Positions 56,156 through 64,000 of a stretch of 64,000 bases of DNA are shown in pieces (within the stretch, counting starts at the first letter, position 1; each line of letters begins with the position of its first letter). Under the pieces are notes generated by a model. The model did not search any database and was not told the origin of the DNA. It worked only from the letters and a program-made list of their open reading frames with translations. Both the position numbers and the translations under genes were made by a program. This DNA comes from Phycisphaerae bacterium (GTDB taxonomy: Bacteria > Planctomycetota > Phycisphaerae > UBA1845): the NCBI GenBank assembly GCA_029260115.1, contig JAJDDW010000086.1:62001-126000 (forward strand). Reading direction: 5' to 3'.

Positions 56156-57655
56156 ATGGAAATGGTTAAGTCGCGGGTACGAATTCGACCAGCCCTGATT
56201 TCCTGTTTGGCGATCACGTCATTGATGTTCTTCATGCAAAGCTGCACGATGTATCAAGACGGCACACGCGAAGTGTCGGCATACCTCAGTCGCAAAGCGG
56301 CAGGAAACATTGAACAGGCCAGTGCTTACGCTCGGTCGAAACCTGTACAATCTAATGAGCTGGAGATCGAATATTCGGCCGATGGCGATTTGACTAATTC
56401 GCAAACGCACGAGGGATTACGCGACTTCATCGTGCTTGCATTATCGCACAATCCGGACATTAAAGCTGCAGAGGAGTTGGCTCGCGCAAAAGTAGAGCGC
56501 ATCCGTCAGGTCACGGCCTTGCCTGATCCGTTTTTAACGACAAAGATTCTACCGGAACCAATTCGCACCGCCGAGGGTGATAATTTTTTCATCCTCGGCG
56601 TGTCTCAAAAGTTGCCGGTTCCGCAAAAACTCGACCGCGCTGGCCGCATTGCCTACGAACAAACCCGTATCGCCTTGCAGCAATTACAGGCGATGCGATT
56701 GCGCGTCATAGCAGACGTCAAGCGGGCCTATTTCCAGCTATATGTCGTGGATCGTAGTCATGTCGCTACTCAGGCCAACCAGGATTTATTACGAGGTCTC
56801 ATTGATGTCGCCCACGCGCAGGTTGCCGTAGGCCGACGTAGCCAAGATGATGTGCTACGCGCTCAAGTAGAGCTATCCAATCTTGAAGCCGAGTTGATTA
56901 TACTGAGACAGAAGCGTGTCACAACTGTGGCCCGCCTCAACGTAATTCTCGCCCGCCCACCAAAGTCTGAAATAGCGACGCCCGACGACTTCGGTATTCG
57001 AGACGTCAACTTCGCGGTGGATACATTGATGACAAAAGCGGTAGCTGCCAACCCCGATTTGTTGCTTATGCAGCATCAGGTCGAGATGGATCGTGAATCT
57101 TTAGAACTCGCCAAGCTCGCCTATTGGCCGGACTTTGCGCTGGGGTTTGAATGGATATCGATGGAGCCAAGAGACGCATTCGAGGCCCCGCGCAACCGCA
57201 TGACCGGGCGACGCCCCGTGACGCCGCAAATGAGCGAGGATGGAAGCGACAACTGGGCTATCACGTTCGGGTTCAGTCTGCCGATTTGGCGCGACAAAAT
57301 CAAAGGCGGGATCGAAGAGGCCTCGCGGCGACTCGCTTCTTCCCAGGCGAAATACCAGTCTACAAACAATCGAATCGAATTTGATGTTCAAGACGCGTTG
57401 GAACGTGTCAGGTCTCAGCAGAAACTCGCCCAGATTTTTAAAGACACGATTATTCCCCAAGCCGAGCAGACCTATCGCGTCTCACAAGCTTCTTATACCG
57501 CCGGGACGAGTGATTTTCAATACGTCATCGACAATTGGCGAAAGTGGCTGGTGTTCACCATTCAGTATTACCGTTCGATGGGCGAGCTGGAGCAAAGCGT
57601 CGCCGATCTTGAACAAGCTATCGGTTTGAGTATGCCTGAAGTGGGAGTACAATAA
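56156..57655 (+). CDS. cusC: Outer-membrane efflux channel of the metal RND pump (CusC-like)
   Basis: A 499-aa TolC/OMF-family protein. The N-terminus (RPALISCLAITSLMFFMQSC) looks like a lipoprotein signal with Cys near residue 29. Two OEP repeats follow, with long coiled coils (IRQVTALPDPFLTTKILPEP, RRSQDDVLRAQVELSNLEAE, VQDALERVRSQQKLAQIF). ATG 56156 or the in-frame ATG 56162 may be used; GAGG is better spaced for the second. The stop overlaps the adaptor start by one base (TAATG). It should be the exit duct for the CusB/CusA partners downstream. Confidence 0.92.
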   Translation: MEMVKSRVRIRPALISCLAITSLMFFMQSCTMYQDGTREVSAYLSRKAAGNIEQASAYARSKPVQSNELEIEYSADGDLTNSQTHEGLRDFIVLALSHNPDIKAAEELARAKVERIRQVTALPDPFLTTKILPEPIRTAEGDNFFILGVSQKLPVPQKLDRAGRIAYEQTRIALQQLQAMRLRVIADVKRAYFQLYVVDRSHVATQANQDLLRGLIDVAHAQVAVGRRSQDDVLRAQVELSNLEAELIILRQKRVTTVARLNVILARPPKSEIATPDDFGIRDVNFAVDTLMTKAVAANPDLLLMQHQVEMDRESLELAKLAYWPDFALGFEWISMEPRDAFEAPRNRMTGRRPVTPQMSEDGSDNWAITFGFSLPIWRDKIKGGIEEASRRLASSQAKYQSTNNRIEFDVQDALERVRSQQKLAQIFKDTIIPQAEQTYRVSQASYTAGTSDFQYVIDNWRKWLVFTIQYYRSMGELEQSVADLEQAIGLSMPEVGVQ

Positions 57656-60465
57656 TGTTACGACGTTCCCAAGTGGATATTCAAGAACGAAGCTGTCCAA
57701 CTTGCAGACAACCAGCGTGGACACTAGCCACGGTGATGCTTGTTATCGCGGCGCTTGCCTGTGGCGCGGCAGGGGGATACGCGCTATCCGTTCGCGCAGG
57801 CTCCGGGGCAGGCGATAGCGGCTCAATGAGTAGCGCTGGCGCAGCTAGTGAGCAGATTTATACATGCGGTATGCATCCCAATGTGTTACAGAAAGGCCCT
57901 GGCGATTGCCCGATTTGCCATATGAAACTAACGCCGCTCAAGATGGATGGCGAAAGTGCTGCCAGTGCGTCGTTAGAAAGAAAGGTGCTTTACTGGCGGG
58001 CACCGATGGACCCGAATTATATTTCCCAACAGCCTGGCAAGAGTCCTATGGGAATGGATTTGATTCCGGTCTATGCAGATGAAAACGAATCAGGTTCTGC
58101 GCATACGATACGCATAGACCCTGTCACCATCCAAAACATGGGCGTACGCACAGCCGTCGTGACCCGCGGTCCATTACTCAAAACGATTCGCACAGTAGGA
58201 CGCGTAGATTATGACGAACAGCGCGTCACATTTGTTGACACAAAATTCAGCGGTTGGATCGAAGAACTAGACGTCGACGAGACTGGCCAGCAGGTGCAAA
58301 AAGGGCAAAAGCTATTTGGTGTCTACTCGCCGGAGTTGTATGCCGCACAGCAGGAATATCTATCTGCGATACAGAACTTGCCACGTCTCGCAGCAAGCAC
58401 GTTTGCACCGGCGAGAGAGGAAGCCGTTAAACTCGTAGACTCAGCCGTCACAAAACTCAATTACTTCGACGTTTCGGACGAGCAGATAGAATCGCTTCGA
58501 GAGTCAGGTGAGATCGAAAAAATCCTCGCGATACACTCGCCAGCTGGCGGTATCGTGACGGAGAAGATGGCCCTTGAAGGTATGTTCGTTAAACCCGGCA
58601 TGCGTCTCTACACCATCGCCGATCTATCTCGCGTTTGGGTTTACGTGGACGTCTACGAGTATCAATTACCTTGGATTAGCACAGGGCAAACAGCCACCAT
58701 GACGTTGCCCTACGTGCCAGGCGAATCGTATATTGGAAAAGTTGTATACATTTATCCTTACCTCGAACAGCAAACTCGGGTGATTAAGGTGCGCCTTGAA
58801 TTTGAAAATCGCAACCTGGCACTTAAGCCTGGCATGTTTGCCAACATCCGTTTAACGTCGCAGCTGCAACGCAACGCAGTACTCGTACCACGCGAAGCCT
58901 ACATTGATTCGGGCGTTCGACAAGTCGTTTTTGTAGACCTTGGTAATGGTAAGTTTTTGCCACGCGACATTCAAGTCGGCGTAGAAGCTGAGGATGGCAT
59001 GGTCGAAGTGTTGTACGGTCTCGACGAAGGCGAAATCGTCGTCACTAGTGGCCAGTTCATGCTCGACGCAGAGAGCAAACTTAAAGAAGCAGTCGCCAAG
59101 ATGATGGCCGTCGAGAAGACGAGTACGACAAAACGACCAGCTGATTCGAGCGACCAAACGAAACACGATAGTAGGGGCCAAGATAGTGCTATGGATATGC
59201 CACCTGATGCCGCTTATTCGTGCGCCATGGAGTTCCACCCAGACGAGACCGATCCTGCTAATCAAGGCCCGTACTTCTCCGACCAACCCGGAAAGTGCCC
59301 ACGTTGTGGCATGAAACTTAAGCCACTAGGCGATCTAGAATGGGTACGCTTGCGACGAGCGGCTAAGGGCGGCGACGTGGCTTACACCTGCACGGATCAT
59401 CAACATGTATTCTCTAAAACCCAAGGAGAATGTCCGCGCTGCGGCTTAGCGCTCACGCCGTTTAAGGCGATGTATACTTGCCCCGACCCTGAGCATGCTA
59501 GTGTCGTGAGTACTTCTCCGGGCAACTGCCCACACTGCGGGCAAGGCATGGCTGCTTATCGTGGGGTGTGGTTGGACAAGAATATGGCCGCTGCAAATGT
59601 GCCAGCTTATCCAGAGTTAGCCCAGGCCGCATTGTTTCGATGTCCCATTCACCCGCTTGTTCACAGCGATCAACCAGGGCATTGCACGATATGTAGTGGC
59701 GAACTTGAGTCTATGGCTGAGGCATCATCTGACGAGAATAATCAGACTGCTATTCCCTCCGGGGCAAAATATACATGCTCAATGAAAGAGTGTTGGCATT
59801 TCTCGGCGTCTCCAGGGGAGTGCCCAACCTGTGGCATGCGCCTCAAGCCGATCGAAAAGGTGACGTGGGCTAACGCGCTTGTCCAACAACACGCAGCGCA
59901 GGAAGGCGTTGCCTATGTCTGTCCGATGCACCCCAAGCTGATGCAGTCTGCCCAAGCAGGCCCTTGTTCTATGTGCGGCATGCAATTAGTCCTAGAGTCG
60001 GCATTCCGCAGTCCGGCAGCAGCCCCGCAGCATGTCGCGGCACAGATGAATTACATTATGGAGCATTACCTAGAGGTGCATCGCCTCCTGGCTTCGGATC
60101 GAACTAAGGATCTGCCGCTACATGCATTGGGGCTGGTTGCCGCGTCGGAGGTGCTGTCCGAACACATAGCCGATCCAGACATGCATATGCCTCTCGAAGC
60201 GGTAGAAGCCGCGCAGCGATTACGTGCAGCCGCGTTGCAAATCACCGGCAAGCTGGACTCCGATCGTGTCGCCTTTGTCGAACTGAGTTCAGCTGTAAGC
60301 ACGTTGGTCGAACATTTGCGACCGGACGCGGTACGTTGGCCCAAGTTGTACATTTATCATTGCCCCATGAGCAAAGGTGACTGGCTACAAACGGTGGAAG
60401 AAAAGGCGAATCCATACTACGGATTCAAGATGCTTAACTGCGGAAAACTGAAGGCGATTAAATAG
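57655..60465 (+). CDS. cusB: CusB-like RND adaptor with multiple heavy-metal-binding ribbons
   Basis: A 936-aa adaptor, about twice the usual length. After a membrane anchor (LATVMLVIAALACGAAGGYA) are a heavy-metal-binding ribbon at about 69-96 (YTCGMHPNVLQKGPGDCPIC) and the usual degenerate one at 112-139 (YWRAPMDPNYISQQPGKSP). The lipoyl, hairpin and barrel domains span about 150-465. Six further ribbons start near residues 519 (YSCAMEF), 579 (YTCTDHQH), 606 (YTCPDPEH), 661 (FRCPIHP), 705 (YTCSMKECW) and 753 (YVCPMHP), most ending CPxCGMxL-like. The last 145 residues are a helical domain with IYHCPMSKGDWLQ, similar to the DUF3347-type copper domain. It links CusA to CusC and should load or buffer Cu/Ag. 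Confidence 0.93.
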   Translation: MLRRSQVDIQERSCPTCRQPAWTLATVMLVIAALACGAAGGYALSVRAGSGAGDSGSMSSAGAASEQIYTCGMHPNVLQKGPGDCPICHMKLTPLKMDGESAASASLERKVLYWRAPMDPNYISQQPGKSPMGMDLIPVYADENESGSAHTIRIDPVTIQNMGVRTAVVTRGPLLKTIRTVGRVDYDEQRVTFVDTKFSGWIEELDVDETGQQVQKGQKLFGVYSPELYAAQQEYLSAIQNLPRLAASTFAPAREEAVKLVDSAVTKLNYFDVSDEQIESLRESGEIEKILAIHSPAGGIVTEKMALEGMFVKPGMRLYTIADLSRVWVYVDVYEYQLPWISTGQTATMTLPYVPGESYIGKVVYIYPYLEQQTRVIKVRLEFENRNLALKPGMFANIRLTSQLQRNAVLVPREAYIDSGVRQVVFVDLGNGKFLPRDIQVGVEAEDGMVEVLYGLDEGEIVVTSGQFMLDAESKLKEAVAKMMAVEKTSTTKRPADSSDQTKHDSRGQDSAMDMPPDAAYSCAMEFHPDETDPANQGPYFSDQPGKCPRCGMKLKPLGDLEWVRLRRAAKGGDVAYTCTDHQHVFSKTQGECPRCGLALTPFKAMYTCPDPEHASVVSTSPGNCPHCGQGMAAYRGVWLDKNMAAANVPAYPELAQAALFRCPIHPLVHSDQPGHCTICSGELESMAEASSDENNQTAIPSGAKYTCSMKECWHFSASPGECPTCGMRLKPIEKVTWANALVQQHAAQEGVAYVCPMHPKLMQSAQAGPCSMCGMQLVLESAFRSPAAAPQHVAAQMNYIMEHYLEVHRLLASDRTKDLPLHALGLVAASEVLSEHIADPDMHMPLEAVEAAQRLRAAALQITGKLDSDRVAFVELSSAVSTLVEHLRPDAVRWPKLYIYHCPMSKGDWLQTVEEKANPYYGFKMLNCGKLKAIK

Positions 60466-60555
60466 TTAGTCCTGAGACAATATGCCCATGGGTTCAGAAG
60501 GCATCGCGCCCGTAAGGAAGCGGACTTTTCGACCTCTGACCTATATGAGAAATTC

Positions 60556-63500
60556 ATGATTTCGAAAATTATAGAATATAGTTGTCGCAACCGCATGTTG
60601 GTGCTGCTATTAACGGGCTTCATCGTGCTGGGCGGCATCTGGACGATTTTCAACATTCGTCTTGATGCAATTCCTGACCTTTCGGACGTTCAGGTCATCG
60701 TATTCACGGAGTATCCGGGGCAGGCGCCGCAGGTGGTCGAGGATCAGGTCACATATCCACTCACGACGTCGATGTTAGCCGTGCCCTATGCCAAGGTGGT
60801 GAGAGGCTATTCTTTCTTTGGTATTTCGTTTGTTTACATTATTTTTGAAGACGGAACGGATATGTATTGGGCGCGGTCGCGCGTATTGGAATATCTCAAC
60901 TACGTTTCTAGCCGATTGCCCAAAGGCATCACGCCGCAACTAGGCCCCGACGCCACAGGTGTTGGCTGGGTGTACCAATACTCACTGCGTAACGGTTACT
61001 ACTGCCCGCACCACGTCAATGGTATGTACCGCCATCCAAATGAGCTGGATAAGTGGTATTCGACGATTCAGGAAGCACCGGAATCACTGCGTGGCGATCT
61101 TGAACGTGTACGCATGTTCGAGCAGGGTGGCACCTGCCCGTGGGATGGGCAGACCGAGTTAGTTCACGCCGAGTACGATCTCTCTGAGTTGCGTAGCCTT
61201 CAGGATTGGTACTTGAGATACGAGCTGACAACTGTCAAAGGTGTGTCAGAAGTGGCTAGCGTCGGGGGTTTTGTTCGACAGTATCAGGTCGTGATAGATC
61301 CTGACCGGCTCCTTGCTTACAACATTCCACTCAGCACGGTCAAGACGGCCATCAAAAAGTCCAACAACGAGGTGGGTGGCCGGGTTCTCGAAATGTCCGA
61401 GACCGAGTACATGGTGCGGGGGCGTGGCTACCTCGCAACTTTGTCTGTCGAACAAGTAAGCGATGCGAAGGCGCGCGGCATACCGATCAGCCGAGTTCGA
61501 TCCAAGCAAGGGCTTGAAGACCTTAAGAAAATCGTCATGCGCGCAACGCCGACTGGCACGCCACTTTATCTTCGAGATATCGCGGATGTTCATTTAGGGC
61601 CGGAATTACGCCGTGGTATCGTAGAATCAGAAGGTGAAGGCGAAGTCGTCGGTGGCATCGTCGTTATGCGTTATGGTGAGAATGCGCAGCGCGTCATTAG
61701 CGACACCAAACGAAAATTAGACGAACTCAAACTAGGATTGCCAGCCGGTGTAGATATTGCCACCGAGTATGATCGTTCCTCCCTTATCGATCGGGCCGTC
61801 ACAAATTTATCTGAAAAACTCATCGAAGAAATGATCGTCGTCGCGCTGGTTTGTGCCGTGTTTCTACTCCATCTTCGTAGTGCGTTGGTGGCGATATTCG
61901 TTATTCCAACAGCGGTTCTGGCTAGTCTTATTATTATGCAATTGATGGGGCTAAATGCGAATATCATGAGCCTCGGCGGTATCGCTATCGCTATCGGAGC
62001 CATGGTCGACAGTTCAATTGTCATGGTTGAAAACGCGCATAAACATTACGAACGCGACAAGGGGAAGAAGCCCCACGTTGAGATTATCATCGACGCGGCC
62101 AAGGAAGTAGGCCCTACGTTATTCTTTTCTATTCTGATCATTACGGTAAGTTTTATTCCAATTTTTGTTCTCGGTGAGCAGAGCGGGCGCCTATTCAAGC
62201 CGCTGGCTTACACCAAAACTTTTGCGATGGGTGCGTCGGCGGTCTTGGCTATTACGATCGTCCCGATTCTGATGATCTATTTTATTCGAGGTCGCATACC
62301 CAACGAACAGACCAACCCTATTAGCCGATTGCTTCAGCGGGTTTACGAACCGTTTTTCTGGCTGGCTATGCGGGGGAAATATCTCACGCTCATCATCGCG
62401 GCGATTCTCGTAGCCAGTGCGGTTCTTCCGCTTCAGAAGTACATTTTCGGTAGGCAGGTGATCGGTGAAGCCTTTCCGCCGCTTAAATTATCGAGTCAAC
62501 TCGGCAGCGAGTTTATGCCACCGCTGGACGAGGGTGACTTGCTATACATGCCGACCACCGATCCGGGCATTAGTGTGACCAAAGCCCGCGAACTGCTGCA
62601 ACAGACCGACGCCTTGATCGCTAGTTTCCCTGAAGTGCATCATGTATTCGGTAAGATTGGCCGAAGTGAAACTGCCACTGACCCGGCACCTTTGAGTATG
62701 ATCGAAACGACCATCATGCTGGAACAAGACAAGCGTAAATGGCGCATGCGACATTTCGATCGGTCGTTTGCTTTCCTGCCCGAATGGGTGAAGCATTATT
62801 CCGGCCTACATGCCTTCTGGCCCGAGAGTCGGCCGATTACGATCGATGAGCTAACATACGGTTATGAAGATAGAGGCGAGCACGTGCCGGGCTTCAACGA
62901 GGTTGTCTCGTTTCCTGGCTTAACTAACGCTTGGACAATGCCGATTAAAACGCGGATCGACATGCTCTCTACAGGCATCAAGACACCCGTTGGAATCAAA
63001 ATCATGGGCGATGATCTCAACGTGCTCGGTGACATGGCCCAGCGTGTCGCTTCGGTTGTGCGCGTGCTTGATGATACGCTTAGCGCCTATCCTGAGAAGA
63101 CCGTCGGTGGTAATTACGTGGATTTCGATATCAACAGAGACGAAGTGGCTCGTTACGGGTTGCTTATAGACGACGTGCAGGATGTGATCCTCTCGGCCAT
63201 GGGTGGTATGAACATTACCTGGACGGTTGAAGGGCTGGAGAGATATCCGGTTAACTTGCGATATAAGCGAGAGTTGCGTGACAACATACCGGCACTAAAA
63301 CGCACGTTGGTGGCTACGCCTTCCGGTGCCCAGGTGCCTCTTGCTCAGCTTGTTGACATTCGTATCCACAAAGGCCCGCCGGGTATCAAGAGCGAAAACG
63401 CCCGTAAAACCGCGTGGGTTTATGTGGACCTCACAACATCTGATGTTGGTGGCTGGGTCGATCGCGCTAAGCAGGCTGTTGCGGAACAGGTATCGCTGCC

Positions 63501-64000
63501 GGCTGGTTATAACATAGTATGGTCTGGGCAATATGAATATATTGAAGCGGCGAACAAACGCTTAGCGATAGCCGTGCCTGCCGTGCTTGTATTGATTATC
63601 ATGCTGCTCTACATCTCCCATAAGAGTTGGTTTGATACCTGTGTCGTGTTGTTAGCTGTCCCGTTTAGCTTGATCGGTGCTGTCTGGTTCATGCATTTCG
63701 CGGGCTATAACATGTCGCTAGCGGTTTGGGTCGGATTGATCGCATTAGCCGGCCTCGATGCGGAAACGGGTATGGTTATGCTATTGTACCTACACAACAG
63801 TTATGACAACCGCAAGGCACAAGGAAAGATGAACAACTTGGCTGACCTCAAGTCGGCGATTCATGAGGGAGCGGTGCTTCGTATACGCCCCAAGACGATG
63901 ACGGTAATGACGACCATGATGGGGCTTATACCGATTATGATAGGCGCAGGTACCGGCTCGGACGTGATGAAGCGCATGGCCGCGCCGATGTTCGGCGGAT
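60556..64000 (+). CDS. cusA: CusA-like heavy-metal RND efflux pump (partial, runs off the window)
   Basis: 1148 codons are present; the end (MKRMAAPMFGG) suggests only about 40 are missing. Motifs of the HME-RND family: MLVLLLTGFIVLGGIW (first span), PDLSDVQVIVFTEYPGQAPQ, the proton-relay span ISLGGIAIAIGAMVDSS-like (MSLGGIAIAIGAMVDSS), and AGLDAETGMVMLLYL. Substrate Met/porter segments are in place. Compared with E. coli CusA as I recall it, about 60 residues are inserted after GVGWVYQYSLRNG, with CPHH at 150-153 and CPWDG from 194, like a stretched metal-binding ribbon. Two other insertions lie in the periplasmic loops, near GIPISRVRSKQG and around GLHAFWPESRPITIDE. It follows cusB by 90 bp and expels Cu(I)/Ag(I) through CusC. 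Confidence 0.95.
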   Translation, partial: MISKIIEYSCRNRMLVLLLTGFIVLGGIWTIFNIRLDAIPDLSDVQVIVFTEYPGQAPQVVEDQVTYPLTTSMLAVPYAKVVRGYSFFGISFVYIIFEDGTDMYWARSRVLEYLNYVSSRLPKGITPQLGPDATGVGWVYQYSLRNGYYCPHHVNGMYRHPNELDKWYSTIQEAPESLRGDLERVRMFEQGGTCPWDGQTELVHAEYDLSELRSLQDWYLRYELTTVKGVSEVASVGGFVRQYQVVIDPDRLLAYNIPLSTVKTAIKKSNNEVGGRVLEMSETEYMVRGRGYLATLSVEQVSDAKARGIPISRVRSKQGLEDLKKIVMRATPTGTPLYLRDIADVHLGPELRRGIVESEGEGEVVGGIVVMRYGENAQRVISDTKRKLDELKLGLPAGVDIATEYDRSSLIDRAVTNLSEKLIEEMIVVALVCAVFLLHLRSALVAIFVIPTAVLASLIIMQLMGLNANIMSLGGIAIAIGAMVDSSIVMVENAHKHYERDKGKKPHVEIIIDAAKEVGPTLFFSILIITVSFIPIFVLGEQSGRLFKPLAYTKTFAMGASAVLAITIVPILMIYFIRGRIPNEQTNPISRLLQRVYEPFFWLAMRGKYLTLIIAAILVASAVLPLQKYIFGRQVIGEAFPPLKLSSQLGSEFMPPLDEGDLLYMPTTDPGISVTKARELLQQTDALIASFPEVHHVFGKIGRSETATDPAPLSMIETTIMLEQDKRKWRMRHFDRSFAFLPEWVKHYSGLHAFWPESRPITIDELTYGYEDRGEHVPGFNEVVSFPGLTNAWTMPIKTRIDMLSTGIKTPVGIKIMGDDLNVLGDMAQRVASVVRVLDDTLSAYPEKTVGGNYVDFDINRDEVARYGLLIDDVQDVILSAMGGMNITWTVEGLERYPVNLRYKRELRDNIPALKRTLVATPSGAQVPLAQLVDIRIHKGPPGIKSENARKTAWVYVDLTTSDVGGWVDRAKQAVAEQVSLPAGYNIVWSGQYEYIEAANKRLAIAVPAVLVLIIMLLYISHKSWFDTCVVLLAVPFSLIGAVWFMHFAGYNMSLAVWVGLIALAGLDAETGMVMLLYLHNSYDNRKAQGKMNNLADLKSAIHEGAVLRIRPKTMTVMTTMMGLIPIMIGAGTGSDVMKRMAAPMFGG

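Overview
The window looks like a chromosomal segment of a planctomycete, most likely of the Phycisphaerae type. The supporting marks are secreted proteins with dockerin-like Ca-binding tails, DCN-x-NG-x-PD cysteine repeats, an IPTL-CTERM sorting tail, a Ser/Thr kinase with TPR repeats beside a planctomycete-style ECF sigma factor, a homodimeric AceE, and a Cus-type efflux system loaded with heavy-metal-binding ribbons. This assignment rests on recognised families only; no rRNA is present. Base composition is moderate, near half GC, with no obvious island of foreign composition.

Layout. 1-6.3 kb: the end of one dockerin-tailed secreted protein, a decayed IS5-type transposase, and a 1704-aa secreted protein with a zinc-protease motif and an autotransporter-like repeat stalk. 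6.6-9.5 kb: Ser/Thr kinase plus ECF sigma factor. 9.9-15.4 kb: an overlapping MacAB-like export operon (Yip1-like membrane protein, adaptor, ATPase, two paralogous permeases). 15.4-19.3 kb: a Cys-rich lipoprotein, a methyltransferase with a stop at codon 2, a small palindromic element and tRNA-Val. 19.4-31.2 kb (minus strand): an AhpD-like protein with an in-frame TGA that reads as selenocysteine, a membrane protein coupled to an M16 peptidase pair, a GH26-like glycosidase, an O-antigen-ligase/TPR protein, a cobalamin adenosyltransferase and AceE. 31.3-44.9 kb: housekeeping and mixed genes (flavoprotein, an 11-haem c/b cytochrome fusion, DinB, pyrD, SprA-like, folP, infA, M1-type peptidase, a HAD/Clp-N operon, a small membrane protein), with palindromic repeats. 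44.9-50.4 kb: two large secreted proteins, one IPTL-CTERM and one metzincin protease. 50.5-64 kb: a metal-resistance region with a copper-type P-ATPase, an ECF sigma/anti-sigma pair with a Cys/His-rich sensor domain, a periplasmic three-repeat metal-binding protein, and a CusC-CusB-CusA operon cut off by the window end.

How the genes work together. The metal region forms a coherent path: the ATPase moves Cu(I) out of the cytoplasm, the Cys-rich periplasmic protein and the many ribbons of the CusB-like adaptor bind it, and CusCBA expels it. The neighbouring sigma/anti-sigma pair is a plausible but unproven switch. The MacAB-like operon is a separate exporter.

Most interesting. (1) The TGA at 19679-19681 falls exactly on the second catalytic cysteine of an AhpD signature (E-x11-C-x2-U-x3-H). 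It is followed at 17 nt by a hairpin meeting the bacterial SECIS criteria, so ordinary gene callers would split or lose this gene. (2) The CusB-like adaptor carries about eight heavy-metal-binding ribbons, and the RND pump itself has a related Cys/His insert.
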